From Echinococcus granulosus (Eukaryota > Platyhelminthes > Cestoda > Cyclophyllidea > Taeniidae): a DNA stretch of 61,133 nt. The notes beneath the pieces are model-generated. The model saw nothing but the letters and a program-made list of their open reading frames with translations. It was not told the origin of the DNA and did not search any database. Below, piece after piece: positions 25,901 through 34,324 of the stretch. The first letter of the stretch is position 1. Every line of letters begins with the position of its first letter. Both the position numbers and the translations under genes were made by a program. The stretch lies in the NCBI RefSeq assembly GCF_000524195.1, contig NW_020170461.1, positions 22,796-83,928 of the forward strand. The letters are read 5' to 3'.

Positions 25901-28900
25901 GGCACAGTGCAAGGGGGTGGCACCACCGTTACCAAGGGCATTCCATGGGGCGCCAGCGTCGAGGAGGGTGGTGAGTACCAACTCGTGACCTCTGCCGGCT
26001 GCCAGGTGGAGTGGGGTGTTTCCATGTCTGTCCAAAGGCTGCCGATTGACTTCCATTTGTAATAGCGTCTCCGCTTGTTTGTTTCTACACAATGGAGTCA
26101 GCACCATAGATCCTTAATCTTTCGCTACTGGTTTAGTTCAGAAACACATATTCCTATGTTACAGACCTACGCTGCTTCCATGCTACCAAAATGACCATGT
26201 GGGTTGGTAGCCTGTTACATTACTTCTCAACAAGCCTACATTAGAAGTAAGGTAGGCATTCAGGCCAGATCGCAACATCCAATTTTACCGTCGTATCAGC
26301 GATACGCACTGTAGTAAATTATAATTATGTCTTAACACATAAATTTGCCGGTGCACGTGACTTGGACCACAGCCGTGGCGTGTGCATGCATGACCGAGTG
26401 AATGAGTGCTTGAGGTGCGAGAGTGTAGGAGTACCTGAACACAATAGCCTGTGGTAAGGAAATCAATCTCTTCCCTATCAAGGCAAACAGTTTCAACCTA
26501 AGCAACGTTATCGACTCCTATCTACAACAGGCTTCAGACACAACACGCCATCACACTACACTACACCACACCACATCAAACCAAACTACCGAATACTGAT
26601 GCAAAAAGTTGCCGCTCAGTCGCCAAACCCAATGCTCACGGTCCACAACCCCAGCCCACAGTCCTGGTCCACAGGCAGCAGCACAGCATCCATCTAGCAC
26701 CACAAACATTCTCCCAGCGCATCTAACCTCCGTCTCACCCTCGATCCTTGATTGGCACATCAACACCTGTCATGTGACTAGGTCACACAACAGACAATCT
26801 TCTTTCTGTGGCAGCGCTGGACACAGCACAATCACTCATGAACATTCGCAATCTTGAAAAACTGGTGCATATTGGACATCAAGACGGGAGGATTGCTAAA
26901 TGATGGTTAAGTCATGCTGGAAAATCTCCCTGAACTGGGATAGCAGAGAACTCTGAAAAGAAATAAGCACGGTTTCTACTCAATAAAAATCATCTTCTTT
27001 TATGAACTAAACCGTCGTGATTTGACGGTTTTGGAGTATATTTCAATTGCAGAAGTTGTAAAAAAACGCCTCAACAACTGAAAACCTCAATTACAATAAC
27101 CAAAAATATAAGTAGAATAAGTGTTATCCAAAAATGATGATCCAGCCCTACGAATCAACACTTGACAACATAGATGAGAAATAACCAGTGACTAGAGATG
27201 CCAATTTACCCAAGGGTTTCAGATTACGCAAAGTAGTAATCGTTGAGTAAGTGAAAAGAATTGGAAATTGACGATGAACGCAATGGCGGAAAAAGTCTCC
27301 TTGGCCCGAGGCAATATGTAAGACCTGTGAGCCCTGACAAATTTATTTAAGATGTGCTAGGCTTAAAGAAATGAACCCCTACCCCTTTGACCACCTGCAA
27401 GAAGATGTGGATGGACCAGTACTTACTATGTATTAAGTAATAAAAGCACACAAACACTGGATGAGCGCGGCAGACTTATAAAAATCTCACCTAGTTCGTG
27501 ATAGTAGTGTCAACACTGGAAAACTCTTAAGGGCAGATCTGACGATAACGTCCGCTACTAAATTGGCTGCAAAATCAAAACACCGGAGCTGAGTTCTCAG
27601 AGGTCAAAACGAATCTTGCTATCATGATCGTGGCTTAAAACCTAGACATTTCTAGCAATAAACACCGTCAATTTGGAGCAGCCTCGAACACTAAAATTAC
27701 GAGAACGGGCTCTGTTCTCCTAGACTAACAGAGCATGTCACACTGAATTTTTTTCATTTACCTGCCATAAACCGCAGCCAGATGCAGTGGAGTCCAGGAG
27801 TTATATCCTCCGGCGATTTCTGGATTCAATAAAAGTGTCGGTGATGGTGGCGCAGTAGAAGTTGATGGACTTGCCAGTCTCTGTTCATCAAATTGAATGC
27901 AGAAGGAAATCAGTTCCTCCAAGCATCCCGCACCTCCCGGGCTAATGACGGAGAGATGGAGCGCAGTGTAGCCATCGCTGTTGCACTCAGTCAATGCCTT
28001 CCTTATTAGCACTTCAGCATCTTGGCTCATCGCCAGTCTCTCCAAAATCGCCTTCACGTTTTCTCTACTGCCATTCAGGCATGCCGTATGTAAAACAGAA
28101 TTGCCCTGCAATAATTCAGAAGAAGAACAGTTCAGTATTTGGGGCAACAAAATAAAACAAGCGGGATTGAATGTCAACACTTGCCTCCGTCTTCCAGTCA
28201 TTGGTATTAAGAGCCGAGATGGAAGGAATCTTGTATACAGACATTTCAAAGCAACCGATTTTAGATATTGCATGACTGTCTCGCTTCCTAGTAGTAGTGG
28301 TGGTAGTAGCACTCAAACCCCGATTGGTTTCCTAATTTGTGCTTTAGCCATGAACGGTGTTCTTATTGCTAACCACTCGGGTTGTCTGAGCTCCACTCAA
28401 AGTGTGTGACTCACTCTTGCGGTAACAGCATCAAGCTCTGCCCCACGGTCCATTAGTTGCTTTGCCACGTTGACGTGTCCAAGGGCTGCGGCAACATGCA
28501 AAGGAGTGTACAAAAATTTGTCCCGACAATTCACCTCAGCGCCGAATTCGCAGAGCAACTCCATGATCTGTCGAGAAAATATATAAAATATCGTGAACAA
28601 CTGGCCACTTGTTATGCCTATTTAATTTGACGGAATCCACGCATGCAAATTACAATACATAATCACACAACACTAAAGATGTGTTTGGCTTGTTTAACCT
28701 CTTTGAAGAAGGTTGTCTAGAGAATGAAAAACAAAAAATATGGTGGAGTTTGCAAAACCATAATTATGGTTGTCAATGTTTTTCAAATACGTTTATGGGT
28801 CGAAAGATTGATAGAGAAATAAATGATAATAGCTATATACTACAAGTTGAGAGGTTAAACTCACACTGGGAAGATCACAGGCAGCCGCCCAATGCATGGC

Positions 28901-29939
28901 ACGCCGATCGTTTTTGTCGAAGGCGTTCACAGAGGCACCGTTTGTCAGGAGCAAACGGACCATCTAAAGTTTGGTAAGTACAAGTGCGCCTTGATAAAGA
29001 ATGCTAAAAGCAGCATCATGCTAAAAGAAGAAAAGGTTCCTACATCCAAGTGTCCCCCATAAACCGCGTGGTGTAAAGGAGCGTGGCCACCACGATCCGA
29101 AGCGTTTACATTCGTGCCACATTCACCGTCTTCGGTGTTGTAAAAGAGTAAGAGACGAGCGCACTCCAAGCTGCCATTATACGCAGCAACATGTAGAGGA
29201 GTGAGCCAGCCCTTCTCTCGCATATTCCTGTCTGCACCGTTGTCTAATAAGAGCTAGAAAATAACAAACATGAATTATACGGTACTCTTCAAGAATATTT
29301 CACAATAAAATGCATAGCCCACTTCAACCCGCCTCAGTTTTAGCTCAGGTAAGTTGAGCTTATGATCAGCGCATTATTATAAAAAATGCCTTTGGATTAA
29401 CTAATTTAACATGGGTGCATTTTTGGCGGAACTAAAATGATCAATGATTGTAAAACAAAAAACTTCCCATTCTAATGGTGTAAAAGATGCCTGTAACCAG
29501 CCCATATAAATGATCACATTTGTGCGTGTACTTTACACGAAACCTAGAAACCAGCATATTTACAACTCAACCACAGTCACCCAAAGTAAAGAGGATGAAC
29601 AAGCACCTGTACCACCGAGGGAGCATCCGACGCACATGCGTGATGAAGGGGAGTGTACCACTTTATATCCTTTACATTGACACGCGCGTTGTTAGTCAGT
29701 AAGAATTCAACGAAGTCCACATCTCCAGCATGTGCTGCCGCGTGTAGTGGAGTTCTCAGTTGTGTATCCTTGAAGGTGTGAGAAATTTCATAAGAAAGCG
29801 GAGCTGATAAATCAATCAAGTAAAATAAACTCACTTTGTAATTAATGTCATCCACATTCGGCGTACACTCGAGTATGGATTTGTCATCAAAGAAAATTGC
29901 TTGAATTATTTGAGGGACATTCTGAAAGAGGAAGTCCAT
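16757..29939 (-). CDS. ANKRD28/44/52-like: Protein phosphatase 6 ankyrin-repeat regulatory subunit (ANKRD28/44/52 family), 18 exons, complete
   Basis: Spliced - strand gene; exon coordinates are listed separately. All 17 junctions keep frame and give 1,289 residues and a stop. The start MDFLFQNVPQIIQAIF lines up with the vertebrate start of the M-x-F-L...QAIF type, and the end (CLRALLFEMMP ... SSDPEFY) resembles the vertebrate tail (CLALILATMMP ... SDSETY). I count 28 ankyrin units by their TPLH-like motifs, e.g. RTPLHAAAHAGD, RRAMHWAAACD, RTPLMLAAQYQR, STPLHIAAMANK. In animals these proteins scaffold the PP6 catalytic and SAPS subunits in the cytoplasm. Oddities: a Ser/Arg/Pro-rich insert (~585-656) and a Glu/Asp-rich insert (~745-775) make it longer than the ~1,050-1,080 residues usual in vertebrates. 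Which of the three vertebrate paralogues is closest cannot be decided here. The family call is confident; each splice site is an inference. Confidence 0.9.
18079..18256 (-). CDS. PP6 ankyrin subunit exon 17 (residues 1182-1241)
   Basis: Acceptor tgtgttttag, donor CAG|GTAACG, phase 2 to 0. Units LTPLHLATRADF and KLPIHAVAKTDQ; these are the last two ankyrin units. Reading through the donor would give a stop after seven residues, so an alternative short isoform is conceivable. Confidence 0.83.
18464..18762 (-). CDS. PP6 ankyrin subunit exon 16 (residues 1083-1182)
   Basis: Acceptor cctctccag, donor CG|GTGAGC, phase 0 to 2. Units CTPLMAAARAGA and YNILHQALCAPT. Confidence 0.85.
18836..18985 (-). 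CDS. PP6 ankyrin subunit exon 15 (residues 1033-1082)
   Basis: Acceptor ctcgtcag, donor AAA|GTGGGA, phase 0 to 0. Encodes GNTYTPLHCAAAWGD and STPLHIAAMANK; human ANKRD28 has GNAFSPLHCAVINDN here. Confidence 0.85.
19472..19735 (-). CDS. PP6 ankyrin subunit exon 14 (residues 945-1032)
   Basis: Acceptor tattcccag, donor GTGAGT, phase 0 to 0. Begins AGASLTAADVYGRQALHLAA, then an Ala-rich insert, then FTPLHLAVYRNR. Confidence 0.84.
19961..20418. repeat. Intronic direct repeat, copy 1 (458 bp)
   Basis: Near-identical to 26429-26886 (constant offset 6,468 bp, only a handful of substitutions noticed). It lies in the intron after exon 13 of the PP6 ankyrin gene. A 182-residue open frame crosses it and antisense exon 13 and is not a gene. 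Confidence 0.88.
20444..20691 (-). CDS. PP6 ankyrin subunit exon 13 (residues 862-944)
   Basis: Acceptor atgacag, donor GAA|GTGAGT, phase 1 to 0. Units RTPLMLAAQYQR and RTALHRTAVNGQ; human ANKRD28 has QTPLMLSVLNGH then RTALHRGAVTGH at the same place. The donor lies only 26 bp from the near end of a 458-bp intronic repeat. Confidence 0.87.
20781..20844 (-). CDS. PP6 ankyrin subunit exon 12, 64-bp small exon (residues 841-862)
   Basis: Too short for an ordinary ORF scan. Acceptor tttttgtag, donor CTGG|GTAACA. Encodes GHCSVLQFLLRWHALKMDPS, the second helix of an ankyrin unit that is missing between exons 11 and 13. It converts phase 0 to phase 1 exactly as required. The human counterpart here reads NGHSECLRLLIGNAEPQNA. 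Confidence 0.85.
21281..21592 (-). CDS. PP6 ankyrin subunit exon 11 (residues 737-840)
   Basis: Acceptor cgtgcag, donor CGG|GTAAGA, phase 0 to 0. Starts MLLNACAEPF, then a strongly acidic insert (DSNGPKEEEEDEDF), then units RTLLHYAAHAGH and WTAVHHAAAR. It stops in the middle of an ankyrin unit, which the next exon completes. Confidence 0.84.
21811..22225. repeat. Older dispersed intronic repeat, copy 1
   Basis: Clearly but imperfectly similar to 24050-24560: shared blocks include a CCCTA..GGGTTGCC start, GGATG.CAAGCAGGA, CAGCGGCTAGCATACAAA-like and AATCCAGTGAAG. It lies in the intron between exons 10 and 11 of the PP6 ankyrin gene. Confidence 0.65.
22481..22720 (-). CDS. PP6 ankyrin subunit exon 10 (residues 657-736)
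   Basis: Acceptor tttcttgcag, donor GAG|GTTGGC (weak), phase 0 to 0. Units YYPLHLAAAMGN and YSPLFLAAYRGR separated by a Lys-rich loop. The donor is the weakest of the gene, but the frame and repeat register fit the next exon. Confidence 0.77.
22787..23116 (-). CDS. PP6 ankyrin subunit exon 9 (residues 547-656)
   Basis: Acceptor cattgacag, donor AAG|GTGATG, phase 0 to 0. Begins with unit CTALHLASAFD and LVKLLLRYGADR, then runs into a ~70-residue Ser/Arg/Pro-rich linker (RSASRPVSRRSSTASSN region) that looks disordered. The linker is longer than in vertebrate members. Confidence 0.8.
24050..24560. repeat. Older dispersed intronic repeat, copy 2
   Basis: Same orientation and block order as 21811-22225, in the intron between exons 8 and 9. 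It is more diverged than the 458-bp pair, so the insertion or duplication is older. Confidence 0.65.
24778..25126 (-). CDS. PP6 ankyrin subunit exon 8 (residues 430-546)
   Basis: Acceptor cgtccttcag, donor AAG|GTGTGT, phase 2 to 0. Contains an acidic stretch (EMAVEEFAEVEEG), then units RNLVHAAALGGS and RTALHFAILSVA. A stretch with no family resemblance separates the last unit from the donor. Confidence 0.82.
25869..26084 (-). CDS. PP6 ankyrin subunit exon 7 (residues 358-430)
   Basis: Acceptor ttgtgtag, donor CG|GTGAGT, phase 2 to 2. Units NTPLHLAAGRGH and ATPLHCAAASGY. The split Arg codon rebuilds correctly at both ends. Confidence 0.87.
26429..26886. repeat. Intronic direct repeat, copy 2 (458 bp)
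   Basis: Same orientation as copy 1, in the intron between exons 6 and 7 of the same gene. The similarity ends sharply on the right after ATCAAGACG in both copies. No flanking target duplication was visible. Confidence 0.88.
27762..28105 (-). CDS. PP6 ankyrin subunit exon 6 (residues 244-358)
   Basis: Acceptor attattgcag, donor CAG|GTAAAT, phase 0 to 2. Units NSVLHTACLNGS, YTALHLSVISPG and WTPLHLAAVYGR. A Ser/Thr/Pro-rich insertion lies between the last two. Confidence 0.85.
28415..28567 (-). CDS. PP6 ankyrin subunit exon 5 (residues 193-243)
   Basis: Acceptor tcgacag, donor GTGAGT, phase 0 to 0. Encodes one full ankyrin unit with YTPLHVAAALGH and the start of the next. Confidence 0.85.
28865..28963 (-). 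CDS. PP6 ankyrin subunit exon 4 (residues 160-192)
   Basis: Acceptor aactttag, donor GTGAGT, phase 0 to 0. Encodes VRLLLTNGASVNAFDKNDRR followed by AMHWAAACDLPS. The unusual RRAMHWAA wording corresponds to RRAIHWAAYMG of human ANKRD28, a strong orthology marker. Confidence 0.87.
29044..29253 (-). CDS. PP6 ankyrin subunit exon 3 (residues 90-159)
   Basis: Acceptor ttttctag, donor GTAGGA, phase 0 to 0. Encodes LLLDNGADRNMREKGWLTPL and a second unit with HAPLHHAVYGGH. Confidence 0.85.
29607..29768 (-). CDS. PP6 ankyrin subunit exon 2 (residues 36-89)
   Basis: Acceptor cttcaag, donor CAG|GTGCTT, phase 0 to 0. Encodes ankyrin units with RTPLHAAAHAGD and YTPLHHACASD, matching units 1-2 of the vertebrate family. 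Confidence 0.85.
29835..29939 (-). CDS. PP6 ankyrin subunit exon 1 (residues 1-35)
   Basis: Starts at the ATG of MDFLFQNVPQ and ends at donor GTGAGT, phase 0. An in-frame TAG lies 12 nt upstream of the ATG and is itself part of a good acceptor (ctttag), so the ATG is the first possible start of this exon. The N-terminal cap precedes the first ankyrin unit, as in vertebrate ANKRD28. Confidence 0.85.
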
Positions 29940-29950
29940 CAACGCCGGGA

Positions 29951-29954
29951 TCTA
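29951..29954 (-). promoter_or_regulatory. Candidate 5' splice acceptor (cis or spliced-leader) before the PP6 ankyrin start
   Basis: A ctttag acceptor ends 12 nt upstream of the ATG at 29939, and I found no coding exon upstream of it. Either a non-coding 5' exon or a trans-spliced leader, as used by many flatworm mRNAs, could join here. Confidence 0.35.
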
Positions 29955-30499
29955 AAGTCATGATAAACAAACATCGAGGACTGCCCATTGAAATGTACTC
30001 GAGGCCATTTAGAGCCCAGTAGGATGTTCTATTTTAAAGTGTACAAACTTATACAAATCGTATCCATCACATAACTTAACCAGGAAAAAAACTCATAAAT
30101 TCCTAAGCAAGCATCGGGGAACGAGGCAGAACGGTACATTTCGCCAATCAAATCACTCGTTAATTCACCCCAATTATTTCGAAAGTTTCGCCAAAATTGA
30201 AGATGGGCTAAATGAAAGAAATGATCAAGCCTGGGAATTAGAGAAGAAGCTATTTAATGTAGTTTATAGGTGGCATACACTATGAGGATTATTCAGACTC
30301 ATTTTATCTTTAATTTTATAATTGGGTGGCAGACTTTCAGCTTGGCGAATAGGGGCTGAAGTATATGCTCGAGCGACCTATTATTCGCTCCTCCAATGCA
30401 TTGAAAAGTCCGGAGTATTTGGTGGGATTGTAGAAGGGCACCCATACCAACTGTCTCTCCCTGGTTAGCACTCACATTTAGCAAACAGGACCAACCCAA

Positions 30500-30600
30500 G
30501 AAGCACACGGCAGACCGCCCACATCCGCACCCCCACCCGGAAACAAACCACCCCCCCCCAACCCCAAGGGCGCGACGGAACCAAACCCAAAGGACGACAC
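30500..30600. other. C-rich low-complexity stretch of odd composition
   Basis: Plus strand unusually rich in C and A with a run of eight C and almost no T, between the NUP42-like stop and the PP6 ankyrin start. It looks unlike the surrounding sequence: either a G-rich - strand motif or low-quality read ends incorporated in the assembly. Confidence 0.5.
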
Positions 30601-30634
30601 TTGCACGAGAGTATGGTCATTAATGATACAAGTG

Positions 30635-30969
30635 TCAAAAACACAGCTCTTCCGGTGGGGGTAGGAGAGGAATGGACGAGAAACCGTTTTCCCCCTTCTT
30701 AGAGTAGATCTTCAGATCCTCCGCTGAGAGACTGTCTCTGGCAGAGAACACTTCCCCTCTCTTGTAGCCGAAATCCTCTCGCTTTGTCAACACAGCCGAT
30801 TCATCGTCCCGCGGTAGCAGTGATTCCAGCGTCTTCTTGAATGAGAAAGTCGGTACGGGAGTAGATTCAGCATCAGTAGACTTCCGAAAGTGAAATCGAT
30901 CAGATTTACTGTTGGGTGCTGGAGGCCAAGTAATGACACCTTTGGGTAACTGTTTAGGGGCGTTCAATG
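30635..30969 (-). CDS. CCCH/NUP42-like exon 3 (C-terminal region)
   Basis: Acceptor atttttag, phase 1, stop TGA at 30635-30637. Encodes ALNAPKQLPKGVITWPPAPN, a polar linker and the end motif IPLLPPPEELC. Confidence 0.75.
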
Positions 30970-32506
30970 CTAAAAATAGTACACCTCGCTTTCAGTTCAC
31001 AGACACTAGACAAAATGAGGTTTAGCATTTTAGCTAACGAAGTGACTGAGATAACATTCCAGTATATAAACAATGACGCTGATAGTGCACATACAAATAG
31101 AAAAACAAAAAAAGAAAGTAAATCAACCACCCAGCCACTAGAGACTAATTTACTACAAAATAATACGAACATGGCTGAAGTTCTGCTGTGTGAAGTACAA
31201 TAGAGAGGAAAATGTTTAGAAATGTAAAGAAGGAAGCAGAATATGTAACAAGAAGCTGATAAATAAATCTGATCACTAAAATTCCACTAGGAATAGTGAG
31301 ATGAATCACTGAATGTAAGTGTATTTCGATCGTTGTGTTTCGTCGTAGTGTTAGAAAGAACACATTTTGAGTAAAATAAGCAGTACACTTATTGCAACGA
31401 AAAAGAATACACTCAAAAGTATGCCTTTGTTATGACAATAGAGCTTGGGATTGCATTGAGTTGAGTGGGCGACAAAATGTATTACATTCTGAATAAATAC
31501 GCTGCCTCTGGGCAGATTAGGTGATTTTCAGATAACACGACCGTTACCAAATATCTGCTTTGTGAAAGTCTACTGTGAGAATGGCCGAGATTTCACAAAA
31601 GGGGCTCCACCGATTGGTAGGTCTAACGTTTAATAATAAACTAAAAAGCCTCAAGTATTTGAATCACAAAAAATAAGTAAAACTAATAAACTAATTAGAT
31701 GCGCATCCTATGAGCTTAACTAGGAACGCAGCAACCTATCCACAATGTTCATTACAAAAAATATCGCACGGTAAACGAAACAACATACCTCTATTACGTG
31801 GATGAAGGAACTCACAGCCAGCTCCATATGCACAGTACCCCATTTGATAGAATCGACATATTCGTGGGACTCCGGGGTTTCGCGGGAAATTTCTGGAAGT
31901 AATAGTAGGGAGGGTTCACAAACCAATCGTAATATTGCATGCTACCATGGCCCAGTTAGTTACGGCACCACTCAAATTCGGTGAATTCACCAAACAAATA
32001 CCTTCGGGGCATTTTGAATAAGCGGTCAATCAACAGTTGGAGGAATGAAGATGTACGATGAGATAACTAAGCTGAATTAAGGCGATGGCACAGTGTCAAA
32101 ATCAGCAGCAGTGGCTGGAATTTAGCTGTCGCATTAACTCAAGCTTTACGATGAATAAAAACTCAACTTTCAGAGCTATTAACCAATGAAGAAATCTACT
32201 CGAGATTCCATGAAATATCCATCTTGAAGGTTTAACTTCTATAGATATTAAGGGGCATTTACAGTAGGACAGGCGTAGAAAACTGCACAAACAAAAGGCC
32301 TAATCCCCGTATTGCTAACTACAAATGCGTTTCAAATAATCAGAAGTTAGTGGTCTTACCAACCTCTCAGTGCTGGGGAATGAGTAATTGCATGAAGAAC
32401 GAGGCTTGTGGGTCGGATTAACATGAATAAAAATGCAATCGTCACCGTTACGGCAGTATCCCGCCAAAAAGTGATGACATATCGCTGACCGCATCTTTCT
32501 AACCAT
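30635..32506 (-). CDS. Two-CCCH zinc-finger protein with NUP42-like C-terminus, 3 exons
   Basis: Assembled from exons 32364-32506, 31789-31892 and 30635-30969, giving 193 residues. Zinc finger 1 is C10-x7-C18-x5-C24-x3-H28 and zinc finger 2 is C60-x7-C68-x5-C74-x3-H78, both of canonical CCCH spacing. The tail (~161-193: SLSAEDLKIY ... IPLLPPPEELCF) resembles the GLE1-binding end of nucleoporin NUP42/NUPL2, which acts in mRNA export at the pore. NUP42 normally has one finger, so the second is unusual; finger 2 is worded like makorin fingers, but no RING domain is present. The exon 1 donor needed for frame is AG|GTTGGT; a better-looking GTAAGA donor 4 nt away would need an unseen small exon. 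It lies head to tail upstream of the PP6 ankyrin gene. Confidence 0.68.
31789..31892 (-). CDS. CCCH/NUP42-like exon 2 (second zinc finger)
   Basis: Acceptor acttccag, donor GAG|GTATGT, phase 2 to 1, 104 bp. Encodes ICRFYQMGYCAYGAGCEFLH, a textbook CCCH finger. A longer open frame over the same bases is a shadow. Confidence 0.8.
32364..32506 (-). CDS. CCCH/NUP42-like exon 1 (first zinc finger)
   Basis: ATG at 32504-32506; a second in-frame ATG lies at codon 5. Encodes AICHHFLAGYCRNGDDCIFI and the zinc-binding H28. The donor is ambiguous: GTTGGT at 32363 keeps frame, GTAAGA at 32359 does not. Confidence 0.7.
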
Positions 32507-32509
32507 TAA

Positions 32510-33680
32510 TAAAGAAAGAAATTATGAAATTCAAGGAAAAAATGACGCGTTTAACCAGTGCAGGCAAAAGTACCAGACTCTATAACAATGTGAATTTTAA
32601 TGATGTTAATGGGTGTGATATCAATAAGCACAAATCAATAACACAGAAAATAAACACAAAATTGAAGGTTAGTTGACAAAATACAAAACGAGGCGGTTCA
32701 CTAGGCATAAGGTCTACCAACTACCCCTCAACACACTATGAACGAGTAAAATTAGTAAAATATTCGTTGCAAAGACATAGATCAAGAAACAACAAATCTA
32801 ACAAAGCTTGTAACAATGGCATAATCCGGCGTCAGCAGATGGTTCTATACCAGTTTCAAAGCTAAAACTAATAGCAACACCAAAAATGCATTGGAAGGCA
32901 TCTCACGCACTAGGTTTTACATATTTAGGCAGTCAAAACTTTACTGGAAAGTTGTTTTTCATCAAGTCAATCCTCAAAGCAGTACGCTAACATGGTTTCC
33001 CTAATTGCGCTTCATCTTTAGGCCAATTTTAACAATAGTATTTTGATTGAGGGGTATTATGTACCTTTCATTAGTACTAAAAGGTCGTTCATACGCCATA
33101 TCAAAGGATAGCTGAAAATTATTATCCATTCTTAGATGCATTTCGGGTCGGTAAAGTTGAACTTAAGCAGAAAATAATGCAGACTAGTAAATGTACGTTT
33201 GCATAAAAGAACACTTGATTGTGCCACTAAGAGTCACTTTTAAAGCTTTAATGCCTTAAAATTGCACTAACGCAGTTAAAAGTTTAGGCCTAGTTGTGCA
33301 ACCCGATGATCAAATAGCAGATGGAATTTCTATGTTGCAAAAATTTTGTCAATCGTTCAATGAAATAACATATCAGCCAAAAGAGTATTTGGGAGTCCGT
33401 TGTAAACCCAGCATCTGCTACGATAGACAATTTTAATTGAGTCACAGAAAGTGAGAACATCAGACCAGGTCAGATCGGAGCAGCGAGCTGCCTACAATTT
33501 CTCGATCATCTTGCAAGTTACCGTGGCTATGACGGCTGTGCCAGTGACTGTTTTATGCATTTTACCAATTTTTTTGGTTGCGGAATAATAATTATGACGA
33601 ATCCAACGCCGTTTTGTTATTTTAATGTCCTACTACTACCGTATTTGGTTAATACTAGGTTTGAACCTCTTGTAATACAT
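32510..33680. other. No gene seen upstream of the NUP42-like gene
   Basis: Contains the presumed promoter side of the - strand NUP42-like gene; no core element stands out. Confidence 0.4.
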
Positions 33681-33683
33681 TAT

Positions 33684-33919
33684 TGTAATACTTATGTTGT
33701 TTTAATGTGCCTTTCAGGGAGGAGGCAACCAGGAAATTCGAATCTCGTGACCGGATCATCCTCTCCCTTACCTAGTGACTGCGGCTCCCCTCCTTCTTGA
33801 ATATTGTATTTTCCCTATACATCTTGTCGTCTTTAATAAAGATGTCCAAAGCAAACCAACCGGGCTTGTCTAGGAACGCTAGGAATCGGGAAGCGGAGAC
33901 CGAGGAGCCTAGCTCCACA
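33684..33919 (+). mobile_element. Solo LTR-like element, ~236 bp, TG...CA ends with TTAT target duplication
   Basis: Begins TGTAATACTTATG and ends GCTCCACA. It is flanked by the direct repeat TTAT (33680-33683 and 33920-33923) and contains AATAAA near 33836. A second copy in inverted orientation lies at 34135-34317. No internal retrotransposon coding sequence lies between them, so a solo LTR or a small terminal-repeat element fits best. Confidence 0.75.
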
Positions 33920-34134
33920 TTATACTATTGCAATCAAAATATTGCATCAGCTTAACTTGAAAATTAATGGCGTTGAGTAAATGCAGCACCGTGCGATATA
34001 ATATGTTCTTAGTGCACAAATATGCTAATTAAAACGCCTGGCCGTTATGATCTCATGCAACGACTTAGTATTATATTCAGGTATTCGTTTCACCACGTTT
34101 CCTGCCAGACTGTACTTCCACACTGAAGCATAAC

Positions 34135-34317
34135 TGTGGAGCCAGACTCCTCGGTCTCCGCTTCCCGATTCNNNNNNNNNNNNNNNNNNNNNNNNNNNNN
34201 NNNNNNNNNNNNNNNNNNNNNNNNNNNNNNNNNNNNNNNNNNNNNNNNNNNNNNNNNNNNNNNNNNNNNNNTTGCCTCCTCCCCTGAAAGGCACATTAAA
34301 ACAACATAAGTATTACA
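34135..34317 (-). mobile_element. Second copy of the LTR-like element, inverted, interrupted by the assembly gap
   Basis: Reverse complement of the 33684 element at both ends: the 34272-34317 arm equals its start, the 34135-34171 arm its end. It is flanked by its own target duplication (GTTA, read on this strand). The centre is lost in 100 N; about 153 bp would be expected there. Confidence 0.75.
34172..34271. other. Assembly gap (100 N)
   Basis: Run of exactly 100 N, probably a placeholder of fixed size, sitting inside an inverted repeat of the preceding 0.5 kb. The inverted copies plausibly caused the assembly break. Confidence 0.95.
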
Positions 34318-34324
34318 TAACCTT

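Noticed and set aside
27981..28409. 142-codon + strand open frame
   Set aside because: Antisense to exon 6 of the PP6 ankyrin gene and the adjoining intron; no motif.
31720..31926. 68-codon - strand frame over the second CCCH exon
   Set aside because: Another frame of the same bases gives a perfect CCCH finger with fitting phases.
30635..32506. Makorin identity for the two-CCCH gene
   Set aside because: Finger 2 is makorin-like, but there is no RING or Cys-rich motif, and the frame ends after a NUP42-like tail.
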